Positions 31,144 through 39,479 of a DNA stretch of 64,000 bases are shown in pieces. The number at the start of each line of letters is the position of its first letter. Positions within the stretch are counted from its first letter, which is position 1. Below the pieces are notes generated by a model. That model was not told the DNA's origin and did no database searches. It was given only the letters and a program-made list of their open reading frames with translations. The DNA comes from Planctomycetota bacterium (GTDB lineage Bacteria; Planctomycetota; Phycisphaerae; Phycisphaerales; Zrk34). Both the position numbers and the translations under genes were made by a program. The stretch covers positions 620,001-684,000 of the forward strand of contig WGMD01000002.1 in assembly GCA_016125255.1 (NCBI GenBank). Reading direction: 5' to 3'.

Positions 31144-31797
31144 TCAGTTCATGACCACGACGATTTCGACGCGGCGGGACAGCGCCTTGGTGGAGCGCGG
31201 GTTCGCCTCGCCGAAGCCGGCGGAGTAGAGCTTGTCGTCGGGCAGACCCTGCGAGATCAGGTATCGCTCGACCGCCAGGGCGCGATGGGCGGACAGTTCC
31301 TTGTTGTCAGCCCACTTGCTCTTTTTGATGGGGTCCGAGTCGGTGTAGCCCTCGACGCGGACGACCTTACCGGGGTACTGGGTTTTGATGACCGAGGCGA
31401 TCTGGCCGAGGGTCTTTTTGGCGGTGGACTTGATGTCGACCTTTCCGGACTCAAAGAGCACGTCGCCGGGGACGCGGACGGTGATGACGCCGTTGCCGGC
31501 GGTGACGTCGATGCCTTCAATGCCGCCGAAGGGATTGGCGGCGCCTTTGCTCGGCGCGGGTTTGGCGGCCATCTGGCCCTGCAGATCAGCGACCTGCGAT
31601 TCGAGGCGCGAGCGGTCGGAGTTGGCGGCTTCGAGGGCGCCGCGTGACGTGGTCAGCTCGCCCTGCAGTTCCTGATTCTGCTGATAGAGCGCATCGCGTT
31701 CGGCCTTGACCTTGTCGTCGCAGCCGGCCAGCGCGGCGGTCAGCATGAGAAGTCCGAGCATCAACCCCTGTCGCACGTTCACAAGTCGCATCGTCAT
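31144..31797 (-). CDS. OmpA-family peptidoglycan-binding lipoprotein
   Basis: 217 residues from the ATG at 31797 (AGGAG six bases upstream). The lipobox LAGC places the lipidated cysteine at residue 26. Residues 30-75 are a coiled coil (ALYQQNQELQGELTTSRGAL). The OmpA-like domain (about 95-217) carries GDVLFESGKVDIKSTAKKTL, VRVEGYTDSDPIKKSKWADN, ELSAHRALAVERYLISQG and a final RRVEIVVVMN. It probably tethers the outer membrane to peptidoglycan. The gene has its own terminator and two palindromes in its upstream region. Confidence 0.93.
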   Translation of the reverse strand: MTMRLVNVRQGLMLGLLMLTAALAGCDDKVKAERDALYQQNQELQGELTTSRGALEAANSDRSRLESQVADLQGQMAAKPAPSKGAANPFGGIEGIDVTAGNGVITVRVPGDVLFESGKVDIKSTAKKTLGQIASVIKTQYPGKVVRVEGYTDSDPIKKSKWADNKELSAHRALAVERYLISQGLPDDKLYSAGFGEANPRSTKALSRRVEIVVVMN

Positions 31798-31818
31798 GAC
31801 AAGCTCCTGTTGCTTTGC

Positions 31819-31864
31819 GTCGAATCGTCCATGATTCGACCACCCTGATGGGACCGGCCGGTCC
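31819..31864 (-). promoter_or_regulatory. Two perfect palindromes upstream of the OmpA-family lipoprotein gene
   Basis: GTCGAATC-N6-GATTCGAC at 31819-31840 and GGACCGGCCGGTCC at 31851-31864 lie 22-67 bases before the start codon. Both are perfect inverted repeats. They could be operators or leader hairpins; no regulator is identified. Confidence 0.4.
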
Positions 31865-31934
31865 AACGGTCTCGGTCATTTGATTCTATCTTATTCGACC
31901 AGATGACGCGGCGCGGAACAATCCGACGTTCGCG

Positions 31935-33476
31935 TCAGCCGGGATTGCCGGACATGAGCATACCAAAATATGAGAGCAAGGGCTCGCGCGCGATCATGAC
32001 GATGAGCGTGGCGGCGGCCAGGTGCGGACCGTAGGGAATCTGACGCCCGCGAAACCGGAGCATCGACCCGAGACCGACCGCGGCAAACGTGTGCACGAGC
32101 CCGATGAACGGCGCGACGAAAAACGCCAGTACCGCCACCGGCCAACCGCAGACCGCCCCCACCGCCATCATCAGATGCACATCGCCCAGCCCCATCGCCT
32201 CCTTCCCAAACCCCAGCGTCCCGGCGATCCGCACCCCCCAGACCGTCCCCGCCCCCAAAAGCAGCCCCGCCAGCGACCCCGTCAGACTCGTCACCGCCGG
32301 GCTTCCCGCCAGCCATTCGTCCCAGCCGGGCCCGCGCAGGATGCACCACGCCCCCAGCGCCCCCGCCAATGGCAGACTCACGAACAGGATTTCCTTCATG
32401 ATCTCCCGCCGGGCATGGGGGTGCGGTTCAAACACGACGCCATCTTCCTCATCCGCAGGCGCTTGCGTCTCCGGTTCGCGGCGCGTCAGCAGGGTCAGGC
32501 CCACCATGATCGCCGCCGCCGATACGTAGCCCGCCAAGGCGCAAAGCCCGATCGTCGTCACGGGCGACAACCGCGCCCATGATCCGTTCCAATGGCGGTC
32601 AAGCCACAGCGCTCCGCCGGCGGCGCCGATGATCGGGCCCAGCAGCAGCGGCAACTGGCGGATGCCTTCCTCGTGTTCGGCGAGCTGCTCGGGTTCATCG
32701 TGTGCAGCGGGGTCATCGGCGAAGCTCAGCGGGAGGATGCGAAGCTTCAGGAGCACCAGCGCGATGACCCAGCCGAGCGTCCCGCCCAACGCGGCGGCGG
32801 CGAGGCCCGGCCCGGCGAGCGGCGCGGCACAGAGGCGCTGCATGCCTGTCTCGCGCCCGGCGATGGCGGCTTCGACCGTGGCGACACGCTGGTACGCCGG
32901 CGGGTCAATGCGCTCCATACGCTCTTGCGTCAGCAGCGGCACGCCCCGCTCGGTCACCGGCGGCAGATTCACGATGCCGACGGCGGCGGGCGTCGCCGAG
33001 ACGATGATCGGCAGCGCGATGCATCCGACCGCCGCGAGAGTCCAGGGAATGCCCAGCGGGATGATGAAGTAGCGCCCATCGACGACCGTCGCGGCGATGA
33101 GCCCGGCGAGGAGCGCGATGTTGACGGCGAAGATGGGCCAGGTCGCCCCGATGCCCGGCCCGGCAAAGTCGGGGCGCAGGTCCGTCATGTAACACACCGC
33201 GAACCACCCCGCGCAGATCAGCGCGGTCATCGCTTCAATGAGCGGATATTGAAACGCGATCGGGTTCGCGCAGTAGCGGCACTTGCCGCGCAGCCAGAAC
33301 CATCCGAGCACCGGCACGTTGTCGTACCATGCGAGCCGATGTCCGCAGCGGGGGCAGCTTGAGGGCGGATGCACCACGCTCTGCCCCGCCGGCAGCCGGT
33401 AGATCACCACGTTCAGAAAGCTGCCAACGCAGGCGCCGATGAGCAGCGTGAAGATCAGCCAGGGCACGAGCGTCAT
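31935..33476 (-). CDS. pilD: Prepilin peptidase (type IV leader peptidase), enlarged
   Basis: 513 residues from the ATG at 33476. It has the N-terminal GACVGSFLNVVIYRLPAGQS, the two cysteine pairs CPRCG and CRYC of the zinc-binding cytoplasmic loop, a first aspartate in ATVVDGRYFIIP and the second in the GxGD-type motif MGLGDVHLMMAVG. Prepilin peptidases cut and methylate prepilins such as the one at 8989-9792. Most family members have 250-290 residues. Here about 220 extra residues, with further membrane segments and charged loops, separate the two aspartates. The stop of xseB overlaps the start (ATGA). Confidence 0.9.
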   Translation of the reverse strand: MTLVPWLIFTLLIGACVGSFLNVVIYRLPAGQSVVHPPSSCPRCGHRLAWYDNVPVLGWFWLRGKCRYCANPIAFQYPLIEAMTALICAGWFAVCYMTDLRPDFAGPGIGATWPIFAVNIALLAGLIAATVVDGRYFIIPLGIPWTLAAVGCIALPIIVSATPAAVGIVNLPPVTERGVPLLTQERMERIDPPAYQRVATVEAAIAGRETGMQRLCAAPLAGPGLAAAALGGTLGWVIALVLLKLRILPLSFADDPAAHDEPEQLAEHEEGIRQLPLLLGPIIGAAGGALWLDRHWNGSWARLSPVTTIGLCALAGYVSAAAIMVGLTLLTRREPETQAPADEEDGVVFEPHPHARREIMKEILFVSLPLAGALGAWCILRGPGWDEWLAGSPAVTSLTGSLAGLLLGAGTVWGVRIAGTLGFGKEAMGLGDVHLMMAVGAVCGWPVAVLAFFVAPFIGLVHTFAAVGLGSMLRFRGRQIPYGPHLAAATLIVMIAREPLLSYFGMLMSGNPG

Positions 33477-33724
33477 GCGCCCTCCGTCTCCGCGATCTTT
33501 CCGTCGGCCGTCAGCGTCAGCTCCTTGATCTTCGACTCGGCCCGATCGAGCACGGAGCGGCAATGCGTGATGAGCTTCATGCCCTGCCCGTAGCGTTCGA
33601 GACTTTCTTCGAGCGTCACATCGCCCGATTCGATCGCCTCGATGATCGCCTCAAGCTGGGCCAGCGAAGCTTCGAAGCCCGGCAGGGGTTGTTCGTCAGG
33701 TGTGTCTTTTTTCTTGGCGCTCAT
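33473..33724 (-). CDS. xseB: Exodeoxyribonuclease VII small subunit
   Basis: 83 residues, the normal length. The XseB core FEASLAQLEAIIEAIESGDV, then TLEESLERYGQGMKLITHC, is unmistakable. XseB binds the large subunit XseA and helps degrade single-stranded DNA to oligonucleotides. xseA is not in the window. The stop codon overlaps the start of the prepilin peptidase gene by four bases. Confidence 0.94.
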   Translation of the reverse strand: MSAKKKDTPDEQPLPGFEASLAQLEAIIEAIESGDVTLEESLERYGQGMKLITHCRSVLDRAESKIKELTLTADGKIAETEGA

Positions 33725-33782
33725 GGGGACATGATAACAAGAGGGGGAATCGGGGGGCGGAGATCGGACAAAGAGTCACGCT

Positions 33783-33805
33783 GCAAGCGGCGTCGCTAAA
33801 TGGGG
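33783..33805. repeat. Dispersed GTTTAGCGACGCCGC repeat, copy 2 (reverse orientation)
   Basis: GCAAGCGGCGTCGCTAAATG, the reverse complement of the family core with ATTTAGCG in place of GTTTAGCG. It sits between xseB and the CPBP protease gene. Confidence 0.7.
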
Positions 33806-33844
33806 GAGACCGATCCCTGATCCCCGACCCATGATCCTCAATCC

Positions 33845-34627
33845 CTATCTCGCCGGCAATTTATCCTGCATGATGGCGAAGATGAGCAGGTCGTAGGCGG
33901 CGTGGGTGGCGGCGACGATGCCGAAGCCGCGCATGACGTAGATGACGGCGAAGTAGATGCCGGCGGCGAAGTAGTAGACGAATCGGGCCGTTTCAAAGTC
34001 GGATCCGTCGGAAAAGTGATACGCGGCGAAGAGCACGGCCGAGCAGACCACCGACAGAATCGCCCCGCGTTTTTCCGGGACGCCCAGCGCGTCGACGAAA
34101 GCCATGTGCAGGACGGCGATGGCGGCGAGCCGGAAGACCAGCTCCTCGTAGACGCCCGCGCCGATGGACAGGACGACCCATGCCTTCCACGGCAGTGTCG
34201 CCGGGTCGACGCCGACGCCCGCCGCCGCCGCATGACGCGGGCCCACCAGAAGGCCGAACATCAAAAGCGGAATCGCCAGCGTAATCGACTCGACGCTCAT
34301 GCCCAGATACAGCTTCGGATACAACCGCCAGCGGTCGCGCCGTGCGATGTGCCACGCCAGCAGGATGACGACGACGGCGAGGCCGGGCATGAAGGTGCTG
34401 ACCGCGCCGAACATCTTGAGGAAGTCCTGAAGGAACGAATAAGCGCTGATCGAGATGGGCCGACCGGTGGCGGGGTCTTTGGTGAAATAGAGCGCGCCGA
34501 TCTCGTAGACGAGAATCAGCGGAAAGAGGAAGACAAGCGACTGAAGCGGCTGCTGGGAGCGCAGGAAATAATGATCATGCGGCAGGGAGCGGCGGGCTGG
34601 ACTCGGACGATCAGACATAGCTTGCAT
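33845..34627 (-). CDS. CPBP family intramembrane glutamic endopeptidase
   Basis: 260 residues with about seven hydrophobic segments; a start at 34618 (MSDRPSPARR) is equally possible. The catalytic motif EELVFR follows GAGVYE, and the histidines of motifs 2 and 3 are in FAAYHFSDG and VAATHAAYDLLIF. This is the CAAX protease/bacteriocin-processing (Abi) superfamily of membrane proteases. The substrate is unknown. It lies upstream of xseB and downstream of a YdjY lipoprotein on the same strand. A second CPBP gene is at 36109-36999. Confidence 0.87.
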   Translation of the reverse strand: MQAMSDRPSPARRSLPHDHYFLRSQQPLQSLVFLFPLILVYEIGALYFTKDPATGRPISISAYSFLQDFLKMFGAVSTFMPGLAVVVILLAWHIARRDRWRLYPKLYLGMSVESITLAIPLLMFGLLVGPRHAAAAGVGVDPATLPWKAWVVLSIGAGVYEELVFRLAAIAVLHMAFVDALGVPEKRGAILSVVCSAVLFAAYHFSDGSDFETARFVYYFAAGIYFAVIYVMRGFGIVAATHAAYDLLIFAIMQDKLPAR

Positions 34628-34654
34628 CACATCGCCCGGTGCGGCCCGATGTCT

Positions 34655-35398
34655 TTACTTCTTCTTGGGCTCCGCCGCCTCGCGATCAAAATAAATCCGA
34701 AGCGTCACCGGCGTCCCGACCTCCGGAATCTCCGGCGTGTTGGCCTCCCATTCCAACTGCTCATTGGAGTTGGACGCCGCCTTCGGCTGCGCGATCATTT
34801 CCTCATAAAACGACACGAGCGTCACGACGTCGCCCGTCGAATCCGCCGCGTAGGACTCCTTGCCGTTCTCGTCCTTGGTCATGCGCGAGCCGGCGAAGAC
34901 GAAGACGTTGGAAGCGAGCGTCTTGCGGGTCTTCATGTCGCGGACGAACTCATTGATCGGCCGCTCGACTTTCTTGCCGTCCTTGTCATAGAGCAGCGTC
35001 AGCTTCAGATGATCGCCCTTGGGGTCATGCGGGATGGGCTTGTTGTCCTTGTATTCCCAGCTTCCCGGCGAGCCGGGCTTGGCGCCGAGCATGAGCAGAG
35101 CGAAGTGCACATTCTGCGGGCGTGCCTTGATCGTGATGATCGACTCGTGCTCCTTGCCGCTGGCGACGGTGGCGAAAAGCTCCAGCGGCCCTTCGCGCAG
35201 ACACACGCTGCCGGCCACATCGACGTAACCTTCCTTGAGGTTCACATCGACGAACGGCATCGACACGGGCTTGACCGCCGCCGCCGCCGGCGCTTCGGGC
35301 GCCTTGGCGTCGTCGGCCTGCGCCGCCGGCTGCTGACAGCCGGCCATCGCGACCGACACGATGCCCAGCACGATCATCATCGATTGGCCACGCAGCAT
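34655..35398 (-). CDS. YdjY-domain lipoprotein
   Basis: 247 residues. The start has AAGGAG at the right distance. A short signal (SMMIVLGIVSVAMAGC) ends in the lipobox MAGC, then an Ala/Pro-rich linker. The YdjY domain has VAGSVCLREGPLELFATVAS, KEHESIITIKARPQNVHFAL and LLMLGAKPG. It is a family of envelope proteins of unknown function common in planctomycetes. The C-terminus ends in a basic KKK tail. It is probably anchored in the membrane facing the periplasm and co-transcribed with the DUF1080 gene upstream. Confidence 0.88.
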   Translation of the reverse strand: MLRGQSMMIVLGIVSVAMAGCQQPAAQADDAKAPEAPAAAAVKPVSMPFVDVNLKEGYVDVAGSVCLREGPLELFATVASGKEHESIITIKARPQNVHFALLMLGAKPGSPGSWEYKDNKPIPHDPKGDHLKLTLLYDKDGKKVERPINEFVRDMKTRKTLASNVFVFAGSRMTKDENGKESYAADSTGDVVTLVSFYEEMIAQPKAASNSNEQLEWEANTPEIPEVGTPVTLRIYFDREAAEPKKK

Positions 35399-35422
35399 GA
35401 AGCGCTCCTTCGGTTCAACGGA

Positions 35423-36061
35423 TCAGGGCAGGACCTTGACGCGGATGTTCCTGATGTGCGTTTCGGAGCCGGGGTCGTGGGCCTGAATGGCGAACGTGCC
35501 GCTGGAAAGCAGGCGCTGCTCCATGCCCTTGGGCCGCTCCGGATGGTCCGGCTCGGTGTAGTCGACGGTCGTCTTGCCGTTGATCATGAGAATGATGCGC
35601 TTGCCTTCGACGCGGATGGTGTAGTCGAACCACTCGTCGTCCTTGGCGGGGGAATTGTCCATCACGTCCTGCACGGCGTAGAGTCCGCCGGTCTTCTTGC
35701 GGTCCGCGTGCGTGTTGTTGACCTGTGCTTCGTAGCCCTTGGCGGGCCAGCCGTCTTCCTGGTACTCGGTGTGGAAGTACAGGCCCGAGTTGGAATGCGG
35801 CTTGGTCATGACCTGACAGCGGAACTCGAAGTTCTTGAAGTTGTGATCGGCGACGTCGCCCACATAGAACAGATGCGCCCGCGGCCCGTGCGCGACGATC
35901 TGGCCGTCGGCGACCGAGAACGAGCTGGCGTTGTTGCCGACCTTCCAACCGTCGAGCGTCTTGCCGTCGAAAAGACTCACGAAGCCGCTTTCGTCCTCGG
36001 CGTGAGCCAGCGAGCAGCCGGCGAGCAAGGCGACGAACATCAAAGTGGCCAGTCGTTGCAT
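35423..36061 (-). CDS. DUF1080 (3-keto-disaccharide hydrolase-like) lipoprotein
   Basis: 212 residues. A signal peptide with lipobox LLAGC is followed by the concanavalin-like DUF1080 domain: GFVSLFDGKTLDGWKVGN, KNFEFRCQVMTKPHSNSGLYFHTEYQ, KGYEAQVNN, WFDYTIRVEGKRI and FAIQAHDPGSETHIRNIRVK. The family is extremely expanded in planctomycetes and is linked to glycan breakdown. Whether this copy is catalytic cannot be judged. It is located between the YdjY lipoprotein gene and a CPBP protease gene on the same strand. Confidence 0.92.
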   Translation of the reverse strand: MQRLATLMFVALLAGCSLAHAEDESGFVSLFDGKTLDGWKVGNNASSFSVADGQIVAHGPRAHLFYVGDVADHNFKNFEFRCQVMTKPHSNSGLYFHTEYQEDGWPAKGYEAQVNNTHADRKKTGGLYAVQDVMDNSPAKDDEWFDYTIRVEGKRIILMINGKTTVDYTEPDHPERPKGMEQRLLSSGTFAIQAHDPGSETHIRNIRVKVLP

Positions 36062-36108
36062 GGTGCGTCTCCAAAGGGGTGATGCACCATGATAGCACGC
36101 GCCCGGCG

Positions 36109-36999
36109 TTACAGGAATTGCCACTGGCCCCAGAGAATCGCGTACGCCCACAGCAGCGCGTTGGTGATCGCATGCGACCAGATCGCCGGGCCCAGCCCGT
36201 ACCGACGCCCCTTGCGGTTCGTCAGCCAGAGCACCCACGCCCACATCACCGCGCACGCGATCGTGCCCGGCCAGTCGCGGCGCGCGTGACTCACCACGCA
36301 CCAGAGCAGCCCCACGAACAGCACGTTGAACACGCTCAATTCGCCCACGTGATGCGCCTCGAATTCCCGCCGCATCGGACGCGGGTATTGCTCCGCCCAA
36401 TGCACCATGCTCGATTCGGAAATCATCGGCCCGATGATCGGCAGGTCGTGCAGCAGATCGATCGCCGAAGCGAGCGTCGGACGCCAGTTGACCATGCTGC
36501 GCATCAGTGCCGAGCGGATGAACACCTCTTCGAACATCGGCACGACGATCGCCATCGCCGCCAGATGCATCGACAGCGACACCGCGCCCAGCGCGGGCCC
36601 CATCTCGCGATACACATCCGTCCCCGGATCGTCGAACCAACCCGGAAACAGCGCGATCATTCCCTGCCCCAGCGCGACCCATGCCGCCACGCCCCCGACG
36701 CCGCCCACGATCGCGCTCCAGTGAAAACGCCAGTTGATCTCCGGCATCAGGCCCCGGTAACGCCAGAGCATCCATGACACCATCGCCATCTGCGCCGCCA
36801 CGAGAATCGGATACGTCAGCGGATGCATCGCCCGCGCCGGGATGATCAGGTACAGCATCGCCACCCAGACCACGAACGGCAGCACCCGCGGGTGCCACGG
36901 ATGTTCGTGCATCCACTGGTCCAGACGCATCAGCGGCGTGGACTGCGCCTCGGCCTCGCGCCGGGCGGCCTGTTTCTGAGATGGATCGATCGCGCTCAC
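36109..36999 (-). CDS. CPBP family intramembrane metalloprotease-like protein
   Basis: 296 residues from a GTG start. About seven hydrophobic segments. The catalytic-type motif is MFEEVFIRSALM, with a later histidine in WSHAITNALLW. Related to the CAAX-protease-like proteins that occur in PEP-CTERM/exosortase organisms, although the assignment to that subgroup is only a guess. The central region contains a long charged loop (residues about 190-225). The start lies four bases after the stop of the DUF4126 gene. Confidence 0.8.
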   Translation of the reverse strand: MSAIDPSQKQAARREAEAQSTPLMRLDQWMHEHPWHPRVLPFVVWVAMLYLIIPARAMHPLTYPILVAAQMAMVSWMLWRYRGLMPEINWRFHWSAIVGGVGGVAAWVALGQGMIALFPGWFDDPGTDVYREMGPALGAVSLSMHLAAMAIVVPMFEEVFIRSALMRSMVNWRPTLASAIDLLHDLPIIGPMISESSMVHWAEQYPRPMRREFEAHHVGELSVFNVLFVGLLWCVVSHARRDWPGTIACAVMWAWVLWLTNRKGRRYGLGPAIWSHAITNALLWAYAILWGQWQFL

Positions 37000-37003
37000 T
37001 GCT

Positions 37004-37639
37004 TTACATTCGACCGTTTGGCGGCGTGTCGTTATTGGCGACCGTCACTACCATCGCTTCCACGCGCGCCGCCGACCGACGCCGCCACCAGCGCACGATC
37101 GCCCGAATGGCGAAAAACAGCACGACGCAGACCAGAATCGCCGCGATGATCGGGATGACGATCGCCATGATGCTCATGACGACCGCCCCGCCGTTTTCCC
37201 CCGTGGCGACGATCGGATTGCCCAGTCCGCCGGTCGTGGCGGTCGATAACGCGCGGGTCGTGACGGTGGCGACCTGCACCGCCCCCGCCGTACCGCCGCC
37301 GGCGACCGTCGCCAGGCCCCATTTGACCATGGGTCCCATATCCGGCAGGACCGCCGCCGTCGCCAACGTGCCGGCGACCAGGGCGGCGGGCGTGGCGATC
37401 GTGTCCATCAGATGATCGAACCACGGAATGTAGAACGCCGCGACTTCCGCCGTCGTCGCCACGCCCAGCGCCAGAATCGCGCCGTCGCTGGTGACCCATT
37501 CAAAGCCCGGCGACGGCGTCAGATGCCCCCACCGCGCCCCGATTGCCATCGACAAGAGCGGAATAAACACGCGGAACCCGCACGCCGCGCTGAGTCCGAT
37601 ACCGATGCACAGGCCCATCAGAATGTGTGGCAATTCCAT
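37004..37639 (-). CDS. DUF4126 domain membrane protein
   Basis: 211 residues. The family signature GLSAACGFRVFIPLLSMAIG is at the N-terminus, then an Asp/Pro-rich stretch (HLTPSPGFEWVTSDGAILAL) and several helices. The segment GGTAGAVQVATVTTRALSTA is glycine-rich and may form a re-entrant region. The function is unknown. It ends in an Arg-rich cytoplasmic segment. First gene of a minus-strand run with the CPBP protease. Confidence 0.85.
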   Translation of the reverse strand: MELPHILMGLCIGIGLSAACGFRVFIPLLSMAIGARWGHLTPSPGFEWVTSDGAILALGVATTAEVAAFYIPWFDHLMDTIATPAALVAGTLATAAVLPDMGPMVKWGLATVAGGGTAGAVQVATVTTRALSTATTGGLGNPIVATGENGGAVVMSIMAIVIPIIAAILVCVVLFFAIRAIVRWWRRRSAARVEAMVVTVANNDTPPNGRM

Positions 37640-37673
37640 AAATCACCATCCCTCGAAAGCTCCCCCGCTCCCC

Positions 37674-37716
37674 AGTTTAGCGAGGCCGCTGCTTTACGGT
37701 GAGCTTGTCGAACCGG
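37674..37716. repeat. Degenerate copy of the GTTTAGCG repeat joined to a GAGCTTGTCGAAC repeat
   Basis: CAGTTTAGCGAGGCCGCTG at 37674, then TTTACGGTGAGCTTGTCGAA to 37713. The latter word is a common interspersed repeat in many bacterial genomes. The gap 37640-37910 contains this, copy 3 (37848) and no gene. Confidence 0.55.
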
Positions 37717-37847
37717 CGGCCTGCCTCCCCCGCGGACGCTCATTCTACCATACATCCCTCTGGCGCGACTGTATCGAATAAACCGCCCTGGCAAACAAGC
37801 CGATAAGGCGAAGGACAGAGATCAGCATCAGGCGACCGCCCGCTCCT

Positions 37848-37875
37848 CCGTTTAGCGACGCCGCTCGCGGCGTGC
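37848..37875. repeat. Dispersed GTTTAGCGACGCCGC repeat, copy 3
   Basis: CCGTTTAGCGACGCCGCTCG then CGGCGTGC, matching copy 1 base for base over the core. It is bracketed by TCAGGCG (from 37829) and CGCCTGA (to 37886), an outer inverted repeat. Confidence 0.8.
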
Positions 37876-37910
37876 TTCCGCCTGATACCTCCGCCGTCAG
37901 AGAGAGCATT

Positions 37911-39479
37911 ATGACATCGAGTTCCCCATCCGATCCCCCCCCGCCCGGCGACGCGCTGGACGCGATGCGCCGGCAGTTCGATGCCTTCGTCGAGTCGCAG
38001 CAGCAGGTCGCCGAGCGCGCCATGATCGAAGCCCGCCGCGCGGTCGAAGCCGAGTTCGCCGCCGAGCGTCAAAAGCTCGACCAGCTCAAGGCCGACCTCG
38101 ACGCCGAGCGCGCCAAGGTCGCCCTCGCCGCCCGCAAGGCCCAGGAGGAGCGTCATTCGTATGACCATCGCATGATGCAGCTCACTTCGCAGCGCCTGGG
38201 CCTCGAAGCACAGGCCGCGGAGATCGAGCAGCGCGAGGAGAAGCTGCGCGCCAAGGCGGCCGAACAGGCCCAGCGCATCAAGCAGCTCAATGAACAGGCG
38301 ACGAAGATCAACGACGCCAAATCGCGCTACGCCGAGCGGAACGCACAGCTTGAAAAGGCGCTCGCCGAACTGTCGGACCGCGAGGACCAGTTCGCCCGCC
38401 GCAGCAAGCGGACCGTCGGCTGGCTGCGCCGCCGACGGATCAAATTCGAAAAAGAAGCGTCGCAGCGGGCACAACTGCTCAATGAACGCGCCCATGAGTA
38501 TGAAACCGTGCGTCAGCATCTGCGCCGCCGCCGCAAGCGCCTCAAGCTCTCGCGGCAGTTGATGCGCGAGCGCTCGCGCGAGGTGCGCCAGCAGCACGCC
38601 TCCGTCGAGCCGCTGCGACAGGCGGCCCAGTCGATCGTGACGCAGCGGCAGTCGCTGCGCGAAGTGCAGATGAAGCTGGCCGAAGCCGAGCAGAAAATGA
38701 TTCACCGCTGGGCGCAGCACCGCGGCGTCCCCGCCACGCTCGCCGCCTCGATCTGCCTCGTCCTCCTCATGGCAGGCAGCTACTTCGTCTCCGACAAGCT
38801 CGCGTCACAGACGTGGGTCGCCGATGCGCTCGTCGAGAACACCGATAGCGCCCTCGCCGCCCGACCCGACTGGGTCGATCAGCAACGCGTCCTGCTCACC
38901 AGCACCAACGCTGTCAATCGGGCCGCCAACGCCATCCGCATGAACGGCTACACCGGCGCCGCCCAACCCGAATATCTCCAGCAACGCCTGGGCGAAGGCC
39001 TGACGCTTTACGCCAAAGGCCCCGGTCGGCTTCAGATCGAACTGACCGGCTCCAACCGCCGCGAGCTTCAGCCCATTCTCGGCGCCCTCGTCGAGGCCTA
39101 CACCGCACTCGCGCAGAACAGCGCCGTCACCGGCTCGTCGATCAACACGCTCACCGTCGTCCGACCCGCCACGCTCGACCCCGCGCCGCTTTCGTCCAAC
39201 CGCCTGACCATCGCCAGTGCGATGTTCTTCTCGGGCATCGCGGCCCTGATGGCGATCTTCCTGTTCGTCCGCCGCTCGCTCATCAGTCTTCAGCACGTGC
39301 ACATGATCGATGACCCCGACACGCACATCGACTCGGAAATCTGGAAGCGCAACGTCGAACTCATCAACCGCGCGATTGCGCCCGGTGACGACGACGGTCC
39401 GGTGATCATCAAAGACGCGGACGACCCGCCGGGAAAACAGTGGGCGGCGGAACTTCAGCGCTTCAAGCCCGCCGCCTGA
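37911..39479 (+). CDS. Coiled-coil membrane protein, Wzz-like topology, unknown function
   Basis: 522 residues from the ATG at 37911. Residues 20-270 are a long, highly charged coiled coil (AAERQKLDQLKADLDAERAK, AEQAQRIKQLNEQATKINDA) with an Arg-rich stretch (LRRRRKRLKLSRQLMRERSR). Two membrane helices follow, about 282-300 (TLAASICLVLLMAGSYFVSD) and 442-462 (SAMFFSGIAALMAIFLFV), enclosing a periplasmic domain of about 140 residues. Two helices around a periplasmic domain is the layout of polysaccharide chain-length determinants, but here the coiled coil is N-terminal and cytoplasmic, not periplasmic. No family can be named. Confidence 0.75.
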   Translation: MTSSSPSDPPPPGDALDAMRRQFDAFVESQQQVAERAMIEARRAVEAEFAAERQKLDQLKADLDAERAKVALAARKAQEERHSYDHRMMQLTSQRLGLEAQAAEIEQREEKLRAKAAEQAQRIKQLNEQATKINDAKSRYAERNAQLEKALAELSDREDQFARRSKRTVGWLRRRRIKFEKEASQRAQLLNERAHEYETVRQHLRRRRKRLKLSRQLMRERSREVRQQHASVEPLRQAAQSIVTQRQSLREVQMKLAEAEQKMIHRWAQHRGVPATLAASICLVLLMAGSYFVSDKLASQTWVADALVENTDSALAARPDWVDQQRVLLTSTNAVNRAANAIRMNGYTGAAQPEYLQQRLGEGLTLYAKGPGRLQIELTGSNRRELQPILGALVEAYTALAQNSAVTGSSINTLTVVRPATLDPAPLSSNRLTIASAMFFSGIAALMAIFLFVRRSLISLQHVHMIDDPDTHIDSEIWKRNVELINRAIAPGDDDGPVIIKDADDPPGKQWAAELQRFKPAA

